DNA of 49,297 nt from Deltaproteobacteria bacterium (GTDB lineage Bacteria > Myxococcota_A > Polyangia > JAAYKL01). Positions 34,915 to 43,246 of this stretch are shown one piece after another (position 1 is the stretch's first letter; each line of letters starts with the position of its first letter). The notes under the pieces were generated by a model, which saw only the letters and a program-made list of their open reading frames with translations, was not told the DNA's origin and searched no databases. The stretch covers positions 1 through 49,297 of the forward strand of contig JAFGQN010000046.1 in assembly GCA_016935665.1 (NCBI GenBank). The letters are read 5' to 3'. The position numbers and the translations under genes were made by a program.

Positions 34915-36132
34915 ATGAAAAAAAATAAGAGTCGGCTGATAGCAATTATGTCGGTCATCTGGTTTGTACTGATTTGTTCATACAGCGTATGGACCGTCCA
35001 TTCGACCAGGAAAAGCAACCTGGATGTGACGATAATGAACGCCAGAAGTTTTTTTGAGCAGATAGAATTGACCAGAGCCTGGAATGCCAGTTATGGCGGA
35101 ATCTATGTTCCAGTGACCAAAGATACGCAATCCAGTGAGTATCTGAATGACAAGATGCATGACATTGTGGTTAACGCGCAATTGACTTTAACCAAAATAA
35201 ATCCCGATTCCATGACCCGCCAGATTTCTGAATTTAAACCATCAAAATTCGGTTCCCGTTTTCATCTCACGAGTCTCAAGCCCATTCGTCCTTTGAATAA
35301 ACCCAGCGAAATGGAGAAGCGGGCACTGGAGAGTTTTAATGAAGGGAAAACAGAGTTTTACACTTTGCAAAAAGACAAAGAAAAACAGTCTTTTTTTTAT
35401 ATGGCTCCCCTGATTGCCAATGACAGCTGTTTAAAGTGTCATGGAAAACAAGGATATAAAACAGGAAATGTGAGAGGGGGCATCAGCGTTGTATTGCCTT
35501 TGCCGCCGGATACGAGGCAGACTACCATGGCCGCACTGTCCGTTTACCTGGGGCTCATGGGGTTTCTCGGTATTTATATTTTTAGCAGAACGCTTAAAGG
35601 CGCATATGGCGTAATTGAAGCACAGGAGACTACCGACAGGTTGACCGGGGTTTCCAGCAAAAGACTGGTTTATACGACTCTTTTACAGGAGATACGCCGC
35701 AGAAAAAGAGAAAATGCACCTTTGGCATTAGTATTGTGTGATATAGACCTTCTTAGACGCTACAACGAGACCCATGGACGTCCGGCTGGCGATAACATAT
35801 TGGTTCGCGTCGCCAGCTGCATTAAACAGAGCATCAAACGATCTGCTGATTTTTGTGCCCGATATGGCGGTGTGGATTTCGTTGTCGTTCTTCCCAACAC
35901 AAATTCAAATGGTGCACAACTGTGGGCTGAACGTTTGCGACAGAACATTGAGAACCTGAATGACAAAGAATCAGGCGGCGTTACAGTTAGTCTTGGAATA
36001 GCTGCGCTGGGGGAAAACAGTTCAGAGGAAAGCGCGGAAAAAATTGCTGAAGAATTATACTGGAAGGCCGATGACGCCCTCTACCAGGCGAAAAGAAATG
36101 GACGTAACTGTTCTGTAATTGCGGGAGAATAG
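34915..36132 (+). CDS. haem-sensor (DUF3365) GGDEF-domain protein, degenerate GGVDF, 405 aa
   Basis: A membrane helix (about 8-29) is followed by a periplasmic DUF3365/Tll0287-like domain that carries a c-type haem motif CLKCH (Cys172, Cys175, His176), a second helix (about 205-225) and a cytoplasmic GGDEF domain. The signature reads GGVDF at 318-322, losing the acidic third residue that holds the metal in diguanylate cyclases, while the first metal Asp (CDID) and the inhibitory RxxD site (RSAD) remain. It may thus bind GTP or c-di-GMP without making it, or be weak. A TATAAT promoter ends at the start codon, so translation is probably leaderless. It is framed by repeat copies B and C. Confidence 0.9.
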   Translation: MKKNKSRLIAIMSVIWFVLICSYSVWTVHSTRKSNLDVTIMNARSFFEQIELTRAWNASYGGIYVPVTKDTQSSEYLNDKMHDIVVNAQLTLTKINPDSMTRQISEFKPSKFGSRFHLTSLKPIRPLNKPSEMEKRALESFNEGKTEFYTLQKDKEKQSFFYMAPLIANDSCLKCHGKQGYKTGNVRGGISVVLPLPPDTRQTTMAALSVYLGLMGFLGIYIFSRTLKGAYGVIEAQETTDRLTGVSSKRLVYTTLLQEIRRRKRENAPLALVLCDIDLLRRYNETHGRPAGDNILVRVASCIKQSIKRSADFCARYGGVDFVVVLPNTNSNGAQLWAERLRQNIENLNDKESGGVTVSLGIAALGENSSEESAEKIAEELYWKADDALYQAKRNGRNCSVIAGE

Positions 36133-36230
36133 CCTTCCTGCAATTTATTGCCTTTAATTGCAATCAACGAAATACGAAATGAAGTTCAAACCCCATGCGA
36201 CTGCCCCCGTGCCCCACACTCTGGGACCGT

Positions 36231-36343
36231 TGACTTCCCGGTCCGCATTTCTGAAGTGCTGCAAGTGATGTCCTCATCCTCGTTCACTTAAATCAGCAAT
36301 GGTGAATCGGTCATTAACGAAAAATGATGAGAGCAACGCGTGA
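36231..36343 (+). repeat. dispersed repeat, copy C
   Basis: Third copy in the same orientation, about 100 bases after the GGDEF stop. It shares the right end with copy A (TTAACGAAAAATGA...GCAACGCGTGA against TTAATGAAAAATGA...CCAACGCATGA), a part missing from copy B. Confidence 0.75.
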
Positions 36344-36694
36344 CGGGTAGGTACGCTGTCGGATTGTCCGCTTCCGGGCTGAATGCACCGATGTCCGTGT
36401 GCGCGTGTTTGGATTTGACCTCCAGCTGTGATCACGTTCTCGCAATAATGGTTGGCAGGATTACATATGTCAACGCAACATTGCATCTCGATGATTGATT
36501 CTTCCAGTCCACAAAGATAATTGCTGGAATTTGATTTATTCGACAGTAAAAAAAATCAGAGGTGCTCCACAAAAGCAGCAAGACGGCTGGCCCATGTCGT
36601 GGTGCGTGAAAACGGATTTTCAGACAGCAGATTCATGAACACTGCTTATTCCACGGGTGAAACGCGGGGACGATTCTGGGCGGGCATTGGCTGC

Positions 36695-36793
36695 ATATGA
36701 CGCGGTTGACAAGGTATATGCTTAAGCAGTGCGATGTATATGACGCGGCGACTGGGTATATGCTTAGGCAGTACGATGTATATGACGCGGTGG
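36695..36793. repeat. tandem repeat of 42-43 bp
   Basis: Two full units and a partial third begin with atatgacgcgg at 36695, 36738 and 36780 and include gtatatgcttaggcagtacgatg or close variants. The surrounding DNA from 36344 to 36851 is otherwise without a supportable gene. Confidence 0.8.
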
Positions 36794-36851
36794 ATGTAGA
36801 TACACGCACCCTCAATTTTTCTTGAATGCCAGTCATGAAAAAAATGGTTAA

Positions 36852-37214
36852 TCGGCGGCCACGCTGTCGCAGGTGCTGCACGACTATGCCACTCTGGCGC
36901 ATCCCATGGACGATGATTTGGATGGGCCGGGCAACTTTGATTCCTCGATGATTGAAGAGGCGTTCATGCTGGCTGACCAGTTGGGCGAGTCTCCTTCGGT
37001 TTGCAATGTTCGCAGCAGTGAGGCTAAAGCGCTCAAAGATAAACGCTATAGCCTGGCGGTGTTGCCGCTGCAGAAAATACGACTGGTGCGCGCCGCCGCC
37101 CGTCTTGTGTTTCGCAATTACCCCGCCATTCGCCACCAATTCGCCAGCGCCCACGACCGCCATCGCCGCGTTGCGGCCAAACGCATCAAAGGGGCGGATG
37201 CCACAGACGCATAA
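36852..37214 (+). pseudogene. gene fragment, unknown protein C-terminus
   Basis: An open frame follows a stop at 36849-36851 and has coding character: SAATLSQVLHDYATLAHPMD, a helical middle, then LVRAAARLVFRNYPAIRHQF and a basic Arg/Lys-rich tail to a TAA at 37214. The only candidate starts are a GTG at 36873 and internal ATGs, none with a ribosome binding site, and the homologous-looking part seems to begin immediately after the stop, as in a 5'-truncated gene. I do not recognise the family. The opposite strand is also open here but contains repetitive peptide from the 43-bp repeats, which I do not believe. Confidence 0.4.
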
Positions 37215-37369
37215 TCCGTGCAGGTCCAAAGATAAAGTCTTCCAAAGCATTGTCATAGTTGCATCGCGCAGCAATCAACGCTGGTTGAAAACCACAATTT
37301 TTTACATATTTTCACCCTGTTTCTGCTATCGTTACTACCGTCAATACAGATTTGGTATCAGAAAACGGG

Positions 37370-37382
37370 GGCAACATTTGCC
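37370..37382. promoter_or_regulatory. palindrome GGCAA-CAT-TTGCC before the methyltransferase
   Basis: A perfect 5-bp inverted repeat with a 3-base centre overlaps the probable promoter; a TATAAA box follows at 37384-37389. It may be an operator. Confidence 0.4.
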
Positions 37383-37422
37383 TGTATAAAAGCGAGCATG
37401 ACACATGCAACAGGAGATTGAT

Positions 37423-38454
37423 ATGACTGACAACAACAATTCGCCATCCGGGCCTACAGCGCAGGAAACACTGATGCAAATGATTATGGGGGGAACGGTG
37501 ACTCAGTTCGTTGGCACCGCGGTGAAACTGGGGATTCCGGATGTTTTGAATGACGCGCGGATGTCGGCAGAGGAGGTGGCCAGGCAGTGCAGTACACGGG
37601 AAGAAGAGACATATCGTTTTTTGCGAGGGTTGAGTGCCATTGGTGTGGTGAACGAACACGATGAGCGCCACTTTTCGTTGACGCCAGTGGGAAAGTGGCT
37701 GCGCAGCGATATTCCGGGATCGTTTAAGCCGATGGCCATGATGCACAGCGGATTGTGGAGCGGTCAGGTCTTTGCCAATCTGGCACACACGATTAAGACA
37801 GGCGAGAGCGCATTTGGGAAAACGTTTGGATGCGGCTTGTTTGAGTGGCTTTCCAGAGATCCGAAGATGGTGGAGCTGTTTGGTCAGGGCATGTCCACCT
37901 TCAGCAGTATGGAAATCGCACTGGTGGTGGATGGTTACGACTTTTCCGGTGTGGATTGTATTGTGGATGTGGGGGGCAGCCATGGGGATTTGCTGTCCGC
38001 CATTTTGGCCAATACAAAAGATGTGCGCGGTATTCTGTTTGATACGCCCGATACCATTAAGGCCGCCAAATCCTATTTGACCATGGATATGGCAGAGCGC
38101 ATCACTCTGACTTCAGGCGATTTTTTTGAATCCGTTCCCAAAGGGGGCGACATATACCTGCTCAAACACGTCCTCCACGACTGGGATAATGAAAAAGCGT
38201 CGGCCATTATGCAGAATGTGGCAGAGGCCATGAAAAAGGGCGGCAGGGTGCTGGTGATTGAACAGGGCATTACGCCGCCTGGTGTTTTCGGTCCAGGTAA
38301 AATGATGGATGTATCGATGATGGCGCTCACAGATGGCGGCATGGAGCGTACGCCTGAACAGCACAAACAGATTTTTGAGAGCGCCGGTCTTGAATTTGTG
38401 CGCACCATCCACACCAGTGGCTCCATTTCGATTTTCGAAGCGATTCGTCCTTAG
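37423..38454 (+). CDS. SAM-dependent O-methyltransferase (family 2 type), 343 aa
   Basis: An N-terminal winged-helix dimerisation domain (about 15-100, with LGIPDVLNDARMSAEEVA and RFLRGLSAIGVV) precedes a Rossmann methyltransferase with the SAM motif VDVGGSHGDLL, the DTPDT loop and the family motif LKHVLHDWDNEKA, whose His is the usual catalytic base. This is the plant-type/caffeate and hydroxyneurosporene O-methyltransferase family, which methylates hydroxyls of small aromatic or polyketide molecules. The ATG at 37423 is preferred over 37405 because AGGAG precedes it at the right distance. It stands alone, so its substrate cannot be inferred. A lignin-derived phenol would suit the plant-polymer context but is a guess. 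Confidence 0.92.
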   Translation: MTDNNNSPSGPTAQETLMQMIMGGTVTQFVGTAVKLGIPDVLNDARMSAEEVARQCSTREEETYRFLRGLSAIGVVNEHDERHFSLTPVGKWLRSDIPGSFKPMAMMHSGLWSGQVFANLAHTIKTGESAFGKTFGCGLFEWLSRDPKMVELFGQGMSTFSSMEIALVVDGYDFSGVDCIVDVGGSHGDLLSAILANTKDVRGILFDTPDTIKAAKSYLTMDMAERITLTSGDFFESVPKGGDIYLLKHVLHDWDNEKASAIMQNVAEAMKKGGRVLVIEQGITPPGVFGPGKMMDVSMMALTDGGMERTPEQHKQIFESAGLEFVRTIHTSGSISIFEAIRP

Positions 38455-38532
38455 GCGCTTTGCTTCTGCACAAGGCCTTTTTGACCCGGACAGACGCAGG
38501 AACCTGCTCAAACGAATGACATATCAATGCGA

Positions 38533-39939
38533 TTAGTACCTGACGAGATGGTCGATGAGGAGTTTGGCCTGGGGATATATTTCAGTGCCATCGCCCTCGC
38601 CATTCAGATATTTTTTCAGGTCATCAACCATTTGCTCATCCCAGCATTCCGGATCGATGGGCCTCTGCCATGACGTACATCCCGGTCCCGCGGCCCACCA
38701 GGTCCAGCCCACATAGACATCGTCGTTTTCCTCCACGTGTTTAAGCTGATCATCAAGCGCCGAGATGCACACGGAATCGTCTTTTGCACCAAATTCTCCA
38801 AGAAATCCCTTCCTGTTATTCAACCGCAGCCAGTCGGTAAACCCCTGCATTCGAAACGTACCCACCGTTTCATCCGCACAACCATTGGTTCTATCCCATG
38901 AAGTACACTCGCATATCCCCCAATCAGAACTGTTTTCATTCAAGTATTGATGCACTTCAAAAATCAGATGGTCGTCGCCGAGAGGGTCGTCAATGAGCAG
39001 CATCGCTTCGGCGTTGCTGACAGCTTCATCAGGGGTATCCGGCCAGGTTTGCTCCCAGTTGTGGGCGCCCGACCAGCCATTCCCATTGACAAAGATCAGA
39101 TTTTGAGCGCCTGCATCTCGAATGGCTTTGATGGCTGCGTTGGCGCCCGCCACCCATTGCATGGTGGGCATGTCGTACGGTTCATTCATGATGCCAAACA
39201 TCACCTCCGGGTACGGCTTGAATATCTCGGCCAGTCTGCGCCAGGCATCGGCATAATCTTCGAAAGAGACCTCTTGTGAACCGATTAGATCATTGCCGTA
39301 TCGCGCATAGTTGTGCATATCAATCAGCACTTTGGCGCGGTATTCCCTGAGATGAAAAACGGTGATCTTCATTTTCTCCAGTTCTGCTTCATCAAACGCT
39401 TTGCCCAGTTTGGGTTGCAGATACTCCCACTTGAATGGAAGTCGAACCGTCGTCATGCCCCACGACCGAAAGAATTTAAGATAGGATTCGTAGTCCCGAG
39501 TCAGATACTGGTTGGGCCACTCCGCTCCGTTGGCGCCACCGTCCCATTCGGGGCCGCTCATGTTCACGCCCACAAACGGCAATCCCGACAGATTGAAATC
39601 GAATGATGCTTCGGCGTCCGGTGTCGTATCGTACTTGATTTTGGCCGTATCGGGTGTCCCCGTGTCGGCGTCTGTATCGGTGTCAATGTCGATGTCGGCA
39701 TAGACACCGGACGTTCCCGGATTCCTCATTATGCACATATCCACATCGCAAATAAGGTCGCCATCGCAGCTGCCATCGCTTTTACATGCGCAACCCACCT
39801 TGCCCGGTACACATTCCGAAAAAGGACGCGAATCTGTGGATGCCGACGATTCAGTGTTTTTGCCGATGCTGGTGGAGCGACTGCACCCGATTGCCAGCGT
39901 TAAAAGCAACAGGAATAATGATGATATCTTACGTCGCAC
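38533..39939 (-). CDS. second GH5 cellulase-like lipoprotein, 468 aa
   Basis: With GTG at 39939 the protein starts MRRKISSLFLLLL and reaches lipobox LAIGC, a compact lipoprotein signal; AAAGGG stands seven bases upstream. A short cysteine cluster follows (GCACKSDGSCDGDLICDVDMC), typical of myxobacterial-type surface lipoproteins, then a Thr/Asp linker and a GH5 barrel (about 115-440). Acid/base Glu253 lies in IMNEPYD and nucleophile Glu382 in LGEFGA, with VRLPFKWE and LIDMHNYA earlier. It differs from the first GH5 in lacking the paired six-cysteine module and in its DIDIDTDTDADTG linker. Endoglucanase activity is likely. It converges with the methyltransferase gene. Confidence 0.93.
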   Translation of the reverse strand: MRRKISSLFLLLLTLAIGCSRSTSIGKNTESSASTDSRPFSECVPGKVGCACKSDGSCDGDLICDVDMCIMRNPGTSGVYADIDIDTDTDADTGTPDTAKIKYDTTPDAEASFDFNLSGLPFVGVNMSGPEWDGGANGAEWPNQYLTRDYESYLKFFRSWGMTTVRLPFKWEYLQPKLGKAFDEAELEKMKITVFHLREYRAKVLIDMHNYARYGNDLIGSQEVSFEDYADAWRRLAEIFKPYPEVMFGIMNEPYDMPTMQWVAGANAAIKAIRDAGAQNLIFVNGNGWSGAHNWEQTWPDTPDEAVSNAEAMLLIDDPLGDDHLIFEVHQYLNENSSDWGICECTSWDRTNGCADETVGTFRMQGFTDWLRLNNRKGFLGEFGAKDDSVCISALDDQLKHVEENDDVYVGWTWWAAGPGCTSWQRPIDPECWDEQMVDDLKKYLNGEGDGTEIYPQAKLLIDHLVRY

Positions 39940-40401
39940 AATCAGACCCTTTCCGAGTAAAAGTATTGAGCCCATCACGTTGTTGTGCCCCGTGGCAACG
40001 CCATTTGCACTAAGGTTAACCATTTTACACATAAATTTGTAAACCCGGTTCCCCAAAAACAATACATTTTCATTTTATTTGGTTGATAGGGCGATAGATC
40101 AGGAACATTGTTTTTTTCTCAGTGCGGCAGCATATCAGCTGCTTTTTTTTATCCTTTGTTGTCGGCAGGGTGTGCGCTGGCCGGTTTTGAAGAAGCGCCG
40201 GGCGTGACGGCGTTCCTGTCGCGCGGGCAGCAACACATACAAATCACTCCACATATCCAAAAAAACAAGTACCAAACGGATGTTCATGGGGACATGGTGA
40301 CTCATATCAAACGTTGTCAACTCGGAGAGTTCATGTGGACAGCCGAATTGGAGGGACTTAAATTTTCAGTTAAGGAACCTTTAGCGAAAGGAGGTATTTC
40401 C
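39940..40401. other. intergenic region between GH5 and PEBP-like genes
   Basis: This 460-base gap holds an in-frame but unsupported upstream extension of the PEBP-like gene and several T runs. I see no RNA gene, repeat or convincing promoter; the AAAGGAGG site at 40387-40394 fixes the start of the next gene. Confidence 0.4.
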
Positions 40402-40989
40402 ATGCTTCGAATACTGATTCTGATGCCTGGGCTGATGTTGCTTCTTTCCGGATGCGAATCCGTTTCCCGGGCAGAGACGCCCGCACAGCGACCCGCCTTT
40501 ACCGTGGCCATGGCGGAAGGAGAAAACATGCGAATTGTTTCATCGTCATTTGTGGAAGGGGGCGCCATTCCGGCTCGGCACACCTGTATGGGCGCGGATG
40601 TTTCTGTTCCCCTGGCCTGGACGGACGTTCCAGCAGGCACCCGCAGTTTTGCACTCATTATTGACGACCCCGATGCGCCGGATCCCCGTCATCCCCAAAT
40701 GGTGTGGGTCCACTGGGTGCTGTACAATATTCCACCCGACACCCTCTCGCTGCCCGAGGGCATCGTTGAGTTGCCGGCCGGCACGCTGGAAGGGCTCAAC
40801 GACTGGCACCAAACCGGTTATCGCGGTCCGTGTCCCCCTGTTGGACGACATCGGTATTTTCACAAACTGTATGCGCTGGATACTGAACTCTCCGATTTGG
40901 AAACACCCACCAAAAGCGAATTGCTTCGGGCCATCACCGGCCATGTTATTGCAGAAACGGCGCTCATGGGCACGTTTGCGAAAAAGTAA
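40402..40989 (+). CDS. YbhB/YbcL-family (PEBP) lipoprotein, 195 aa
   Basis: The lipobox is LLSGC near residue 18. The rest is a phosphatidylethanolamine-binding-protein fold with the ligand-pocket motif DDPDAP and the second signature GPCPPVGRHRYFHKLYAL. The bacterial YbhB/YbcL group has this size; its members are periplasmic or cytoplasmic and their ligand is not well established. A lipoprotein version is slightly unusual. AAAGGAGG precedes the ATG by seven bases, a strong start. No operon partner is visible: the gene is divergent from the GH5 and convergent with the AgmX-domain gene. Confidence 0.93.
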   Translation: MLRILILMPGLMLLLSGCESVSRAETPAQRPAFTVAMAEGENMRIVSSSFVEGGAIPARHTCMGADVSVPLAWTDVPAGTRSFALIIDDPDAPDPRHPQMVWVHWVLYNIPPDTLSLPEGIVELPAGTLEGLNDWHQTGYRGPCPPVGRHRYFHKLYALDTELSDLETPTKSELLRAITGHVIAETALMGTFAKK

Positions 40990-41017
40990 TTTTAAAGAAC
41001 TCCTGTTGTGTTTTTTT

Positions 41018-41027
41018 GGGGGGGGGG
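41018..41027. repeat. homopolymer T7-G10 tract
   Basis: Seven T are followed by ten G in the 355-base gap between the convergent PEBP and AgmX-domain genes. The gap (40990-41344) contains no gene or clear terminator. Such runs are prone to slippage or to assembly errors. Confidence 0.85.
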
Positions 41028-41344
41028 AGCATCGGGCGTCAGTCAGGTGAACGGCGCAGGGCGAACAGAACCGCTTTATCCAAAGACGCAGTTGTGTAAG
41101 GAAATTCCCACTGGCATTGGATACAGCTGGGACGGCAGCTGGTCCCCGGTTTCTGGCGCCATCGCACTACTGTTGCCAAGTGTGGCATTCTGGCGTTTAA
41201 TTCAAACGTCGGATTGACTATGGCATTGCATTTGTATGGCTTTTCTGGTGATCGTGCAGACGATTGTAGGGAATGGCAATGCATCCGGCCCTCTTTTTAA
41301 TGTCGATGAGGTCGTCGAATGAAGAATGAGGTGGCACGACTTCG

Positions 41345-42994
41345 CTAGAGTTCAAATGGGTATTTGATGGTCACTGTTTCCTGTTGAAAAGTGGGCAGGG
41401 TGGCGGTACGGGCTACTTTGGTGGCGCAGTATCCCGTGGCGGAGCCCGCAAATTCATCGGTTAGCACCCGAGCCGAGAGCACTTTTCCAGATTCACCGGC
41501 GACTACCATCTCCAATACCAGACGTCCTGTTCGGCTGAATTTGCAGTTGTGAATGTAGGGGGTTATTTCATCCATGGCTTCTTTTACCTGAGCTCTGGAC
41601 GGCCGCATGGGCATGGTCGCGTCACCGGCGGTTCCCTCCATGTGATGCGTATCCTTTTTCTGTTTCAATATCGCATTCTGCCCGGAGTCCAGCCTGACTT
41701 GTCGCTCATCATCTTCGGACAGTTTTAATAGATCTGTTGCGGGACCGTTCAGATTCGATGCTGATGCAACGGATTCATTGGGGGCCTTCACGCTGTCATC
41801 GCTTTTTTGGGTTTGTCCTCCGGAGTGTTTGTTTTTGCGTTCGACATCGGTCAAAGTGCGGGCGTTGACAGGTTTTGAGTTCACCATATTGCTGGGCACG
41901 TCCGCGCCGATTTGTTTCTCGTGGTCAAAAGATTCTTTGATTCGTTTTTTGACATGAGCTTGTGAACCCGGCGCAGCGACATTTTTTTTGGCATCTTCGA
42001 TGTTCAGGGAAAGCGAAGACAAATCAATGGTGCTGTTTTTGTTTGAATCAGCGGATAAAGCGATTTGTTTCGCATTCGCCACATTGGGAGCAGCGTGCGT
42101 TCGGATGTTTGATGTGGTGGTGTGAACCGACTGCAAAGGTTCCCTGGGCATCAGCAGCATTCCAAGTCCCACAGCGCCTGCCATAACCAGCAGAGCCGCA
42201 GCCGAAATGAAGTAAATGGGGCGTCGTCGTCTGGCCACATCTTTTTTGGGCATGGGAGGCATTGATGTTCGAATGGATTGCAGCGTCTCATCGGTGCGCA
42301 GTGTGGATGAAGCGCCGTCGGACAGCGTTGGTTGAATTGAAACATTTCCACCATCGCCCAGTCGGTGAGATTTGATGAGGCCCTCCGCATCTGGTGCGGG
42401 CGGCACATCGCTCCATCTCACACGGGCCAGAGGCACAGATCCCGATTGAGAAACAGGGTCTTTTCCCCGGGATGGGGCAGCATTGTCAACCGCTGTGTTT
42501 TCAAAATGAGCAGCTGCCGTTTCGCAATCCATCTCTATGGTTTCGCGATCTGGCGCATCGGTCTCGCTGGATTGCTCGGAACTGAATTCAATGGGAATCT
42601 CGGCAAATTTATCCAGTAGCGCATCTACATTGTCGGTAGACAGTACATCAGGGGGTAAGCCTGTTGCATCGCCGAAATGATGCCTGGCCTGATTTTCGCT
42701 GTCGCCATCGGCGCGTTCGGTTGTGTCGCCGGATTTGTCGTTTTGTAAAGGTATGTCCTCTTGCGGTTTCAGTGGAAACGCCGAATGCTCATATTGGGTG
42801 TCGAGGCTTTGGGCGCACTGACTGTCGCCGAGATCGATTTTAAGAAATTCACAATGATGCACACGGATAACGATGGTTTCGCTGTCGGACTTTTCAATTT
42901 GCACGCTTTCTTCGAGGGTGTCCACCTGCCCAGGTTGCAATCCAACCTGAATTGACACTGTTTTCTTAGGCTCTTCCTTTGCGTCCTGTTTCAT
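41345..42994 (-). CDS. AgmX/PglI C-terminal-domain membrane protein, 549 aa
   Basis: A long acidic cytoplasmic part (1 to about 250) leads to a basic RRRRP and one membrane helix (IYFISAAALLVMAGAVGLGMLL, about 255-276), a low-complexity periplasmic stretch rich in Ser, Lys and Asp, and a C-terminal domain of about 90 residues (RAQVKEAMDEITPYIHNC..., two conserved Cys, ending IKYPFEL). That domain is the AgmX/PglI type, TonB-C-like, known from myxobacterial gliding and signalling proteins. The start at 42994 has GAAGGAG nine bases upstream; the longer frame to 43264 is unlikely. It is divergent from the beta-barrel gene of the sigma/FecR operon across 252 bases, so both may act together in the envelope. 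Confidence 0.85.
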   Translation of the reverse strand: MKQDAKEEPKKTVSIQVGLQPGQVDTLEESVQIEKSDSETIVIRVHHCEFLKIDLGDSQCAQSLDTQYEHSAFPLKPQEDIPLQNDKSGDTTERADGDSENQARHHFGDATGLPPDVLSTDNVDALLDKFAEIPIEFSSEQSSETDAPDRETIEMDCETAAAHFENTAVDNAAPSRGKDPVSQSGSVPLARVRWSDVPPAPDAEGLIKSHRLGDGGNVSIQPTLSDGASSTLRTDETLQSIRTSMPPMPKKDVARRRRPIYFISAAALLVMAGAVGLGMLLMPREPLQSVHTTTSNIRTHAAPNVANAKQIALSADSNKNSTIDLSSLSLNIEDAKKNVAAPGSQAHVKKRIKESFDHEKQIGADVPSNMVNSKPVNARTLTDVERKNKHSGGQTQKSDDSVKAPNESVASASNLNGPATDLLKLSEDDERQVRLDSGQNAILKQKKDTHHMEGTAGDATMPMRPSRAQVKEAMDEITPYIHNCKFSRTGRLVLEMVVAGESGKVLSARVLTDEFAGSATGYCATKVARTATLPTFQQETVTIKYPFEL

Positions 42995-43246
42995 GTTCAA
43001 AGTCTCCTTCACAGCTATATTTCTTTTGCAAGGGCACATTGCGGGCCTCCGGAACAGGCAAAAAATGGATTTTTCGCGTTTGAACAGTCCGAAGTATATC
43101 TCATTAAGCGGTTGTCTCCCACAATAACAATATTTTTTTGGGAGGATGAGGGTGCATTTTTTACTTCGACATCCGCCGACACCGAAACAGAATGGGTTAA
43201 GGATGGTTGTGTTTATGTTGTGCATTGTGATACCCAATAGTTTGGC

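Noticed and set aside
31955-36343. Integron attC array
   Set aside because: The repeats resemble cassette borders in arrangement, but I find no GTTRRRY core sites at their ends and no integrase gene.
36633-37274. Minus-strand ORF of about 213 codons
   Set aside because: Part of it is peptide made by the 43-bp tandem repeats, and the rest is the reverse of a plus-strand frame with better coding character.
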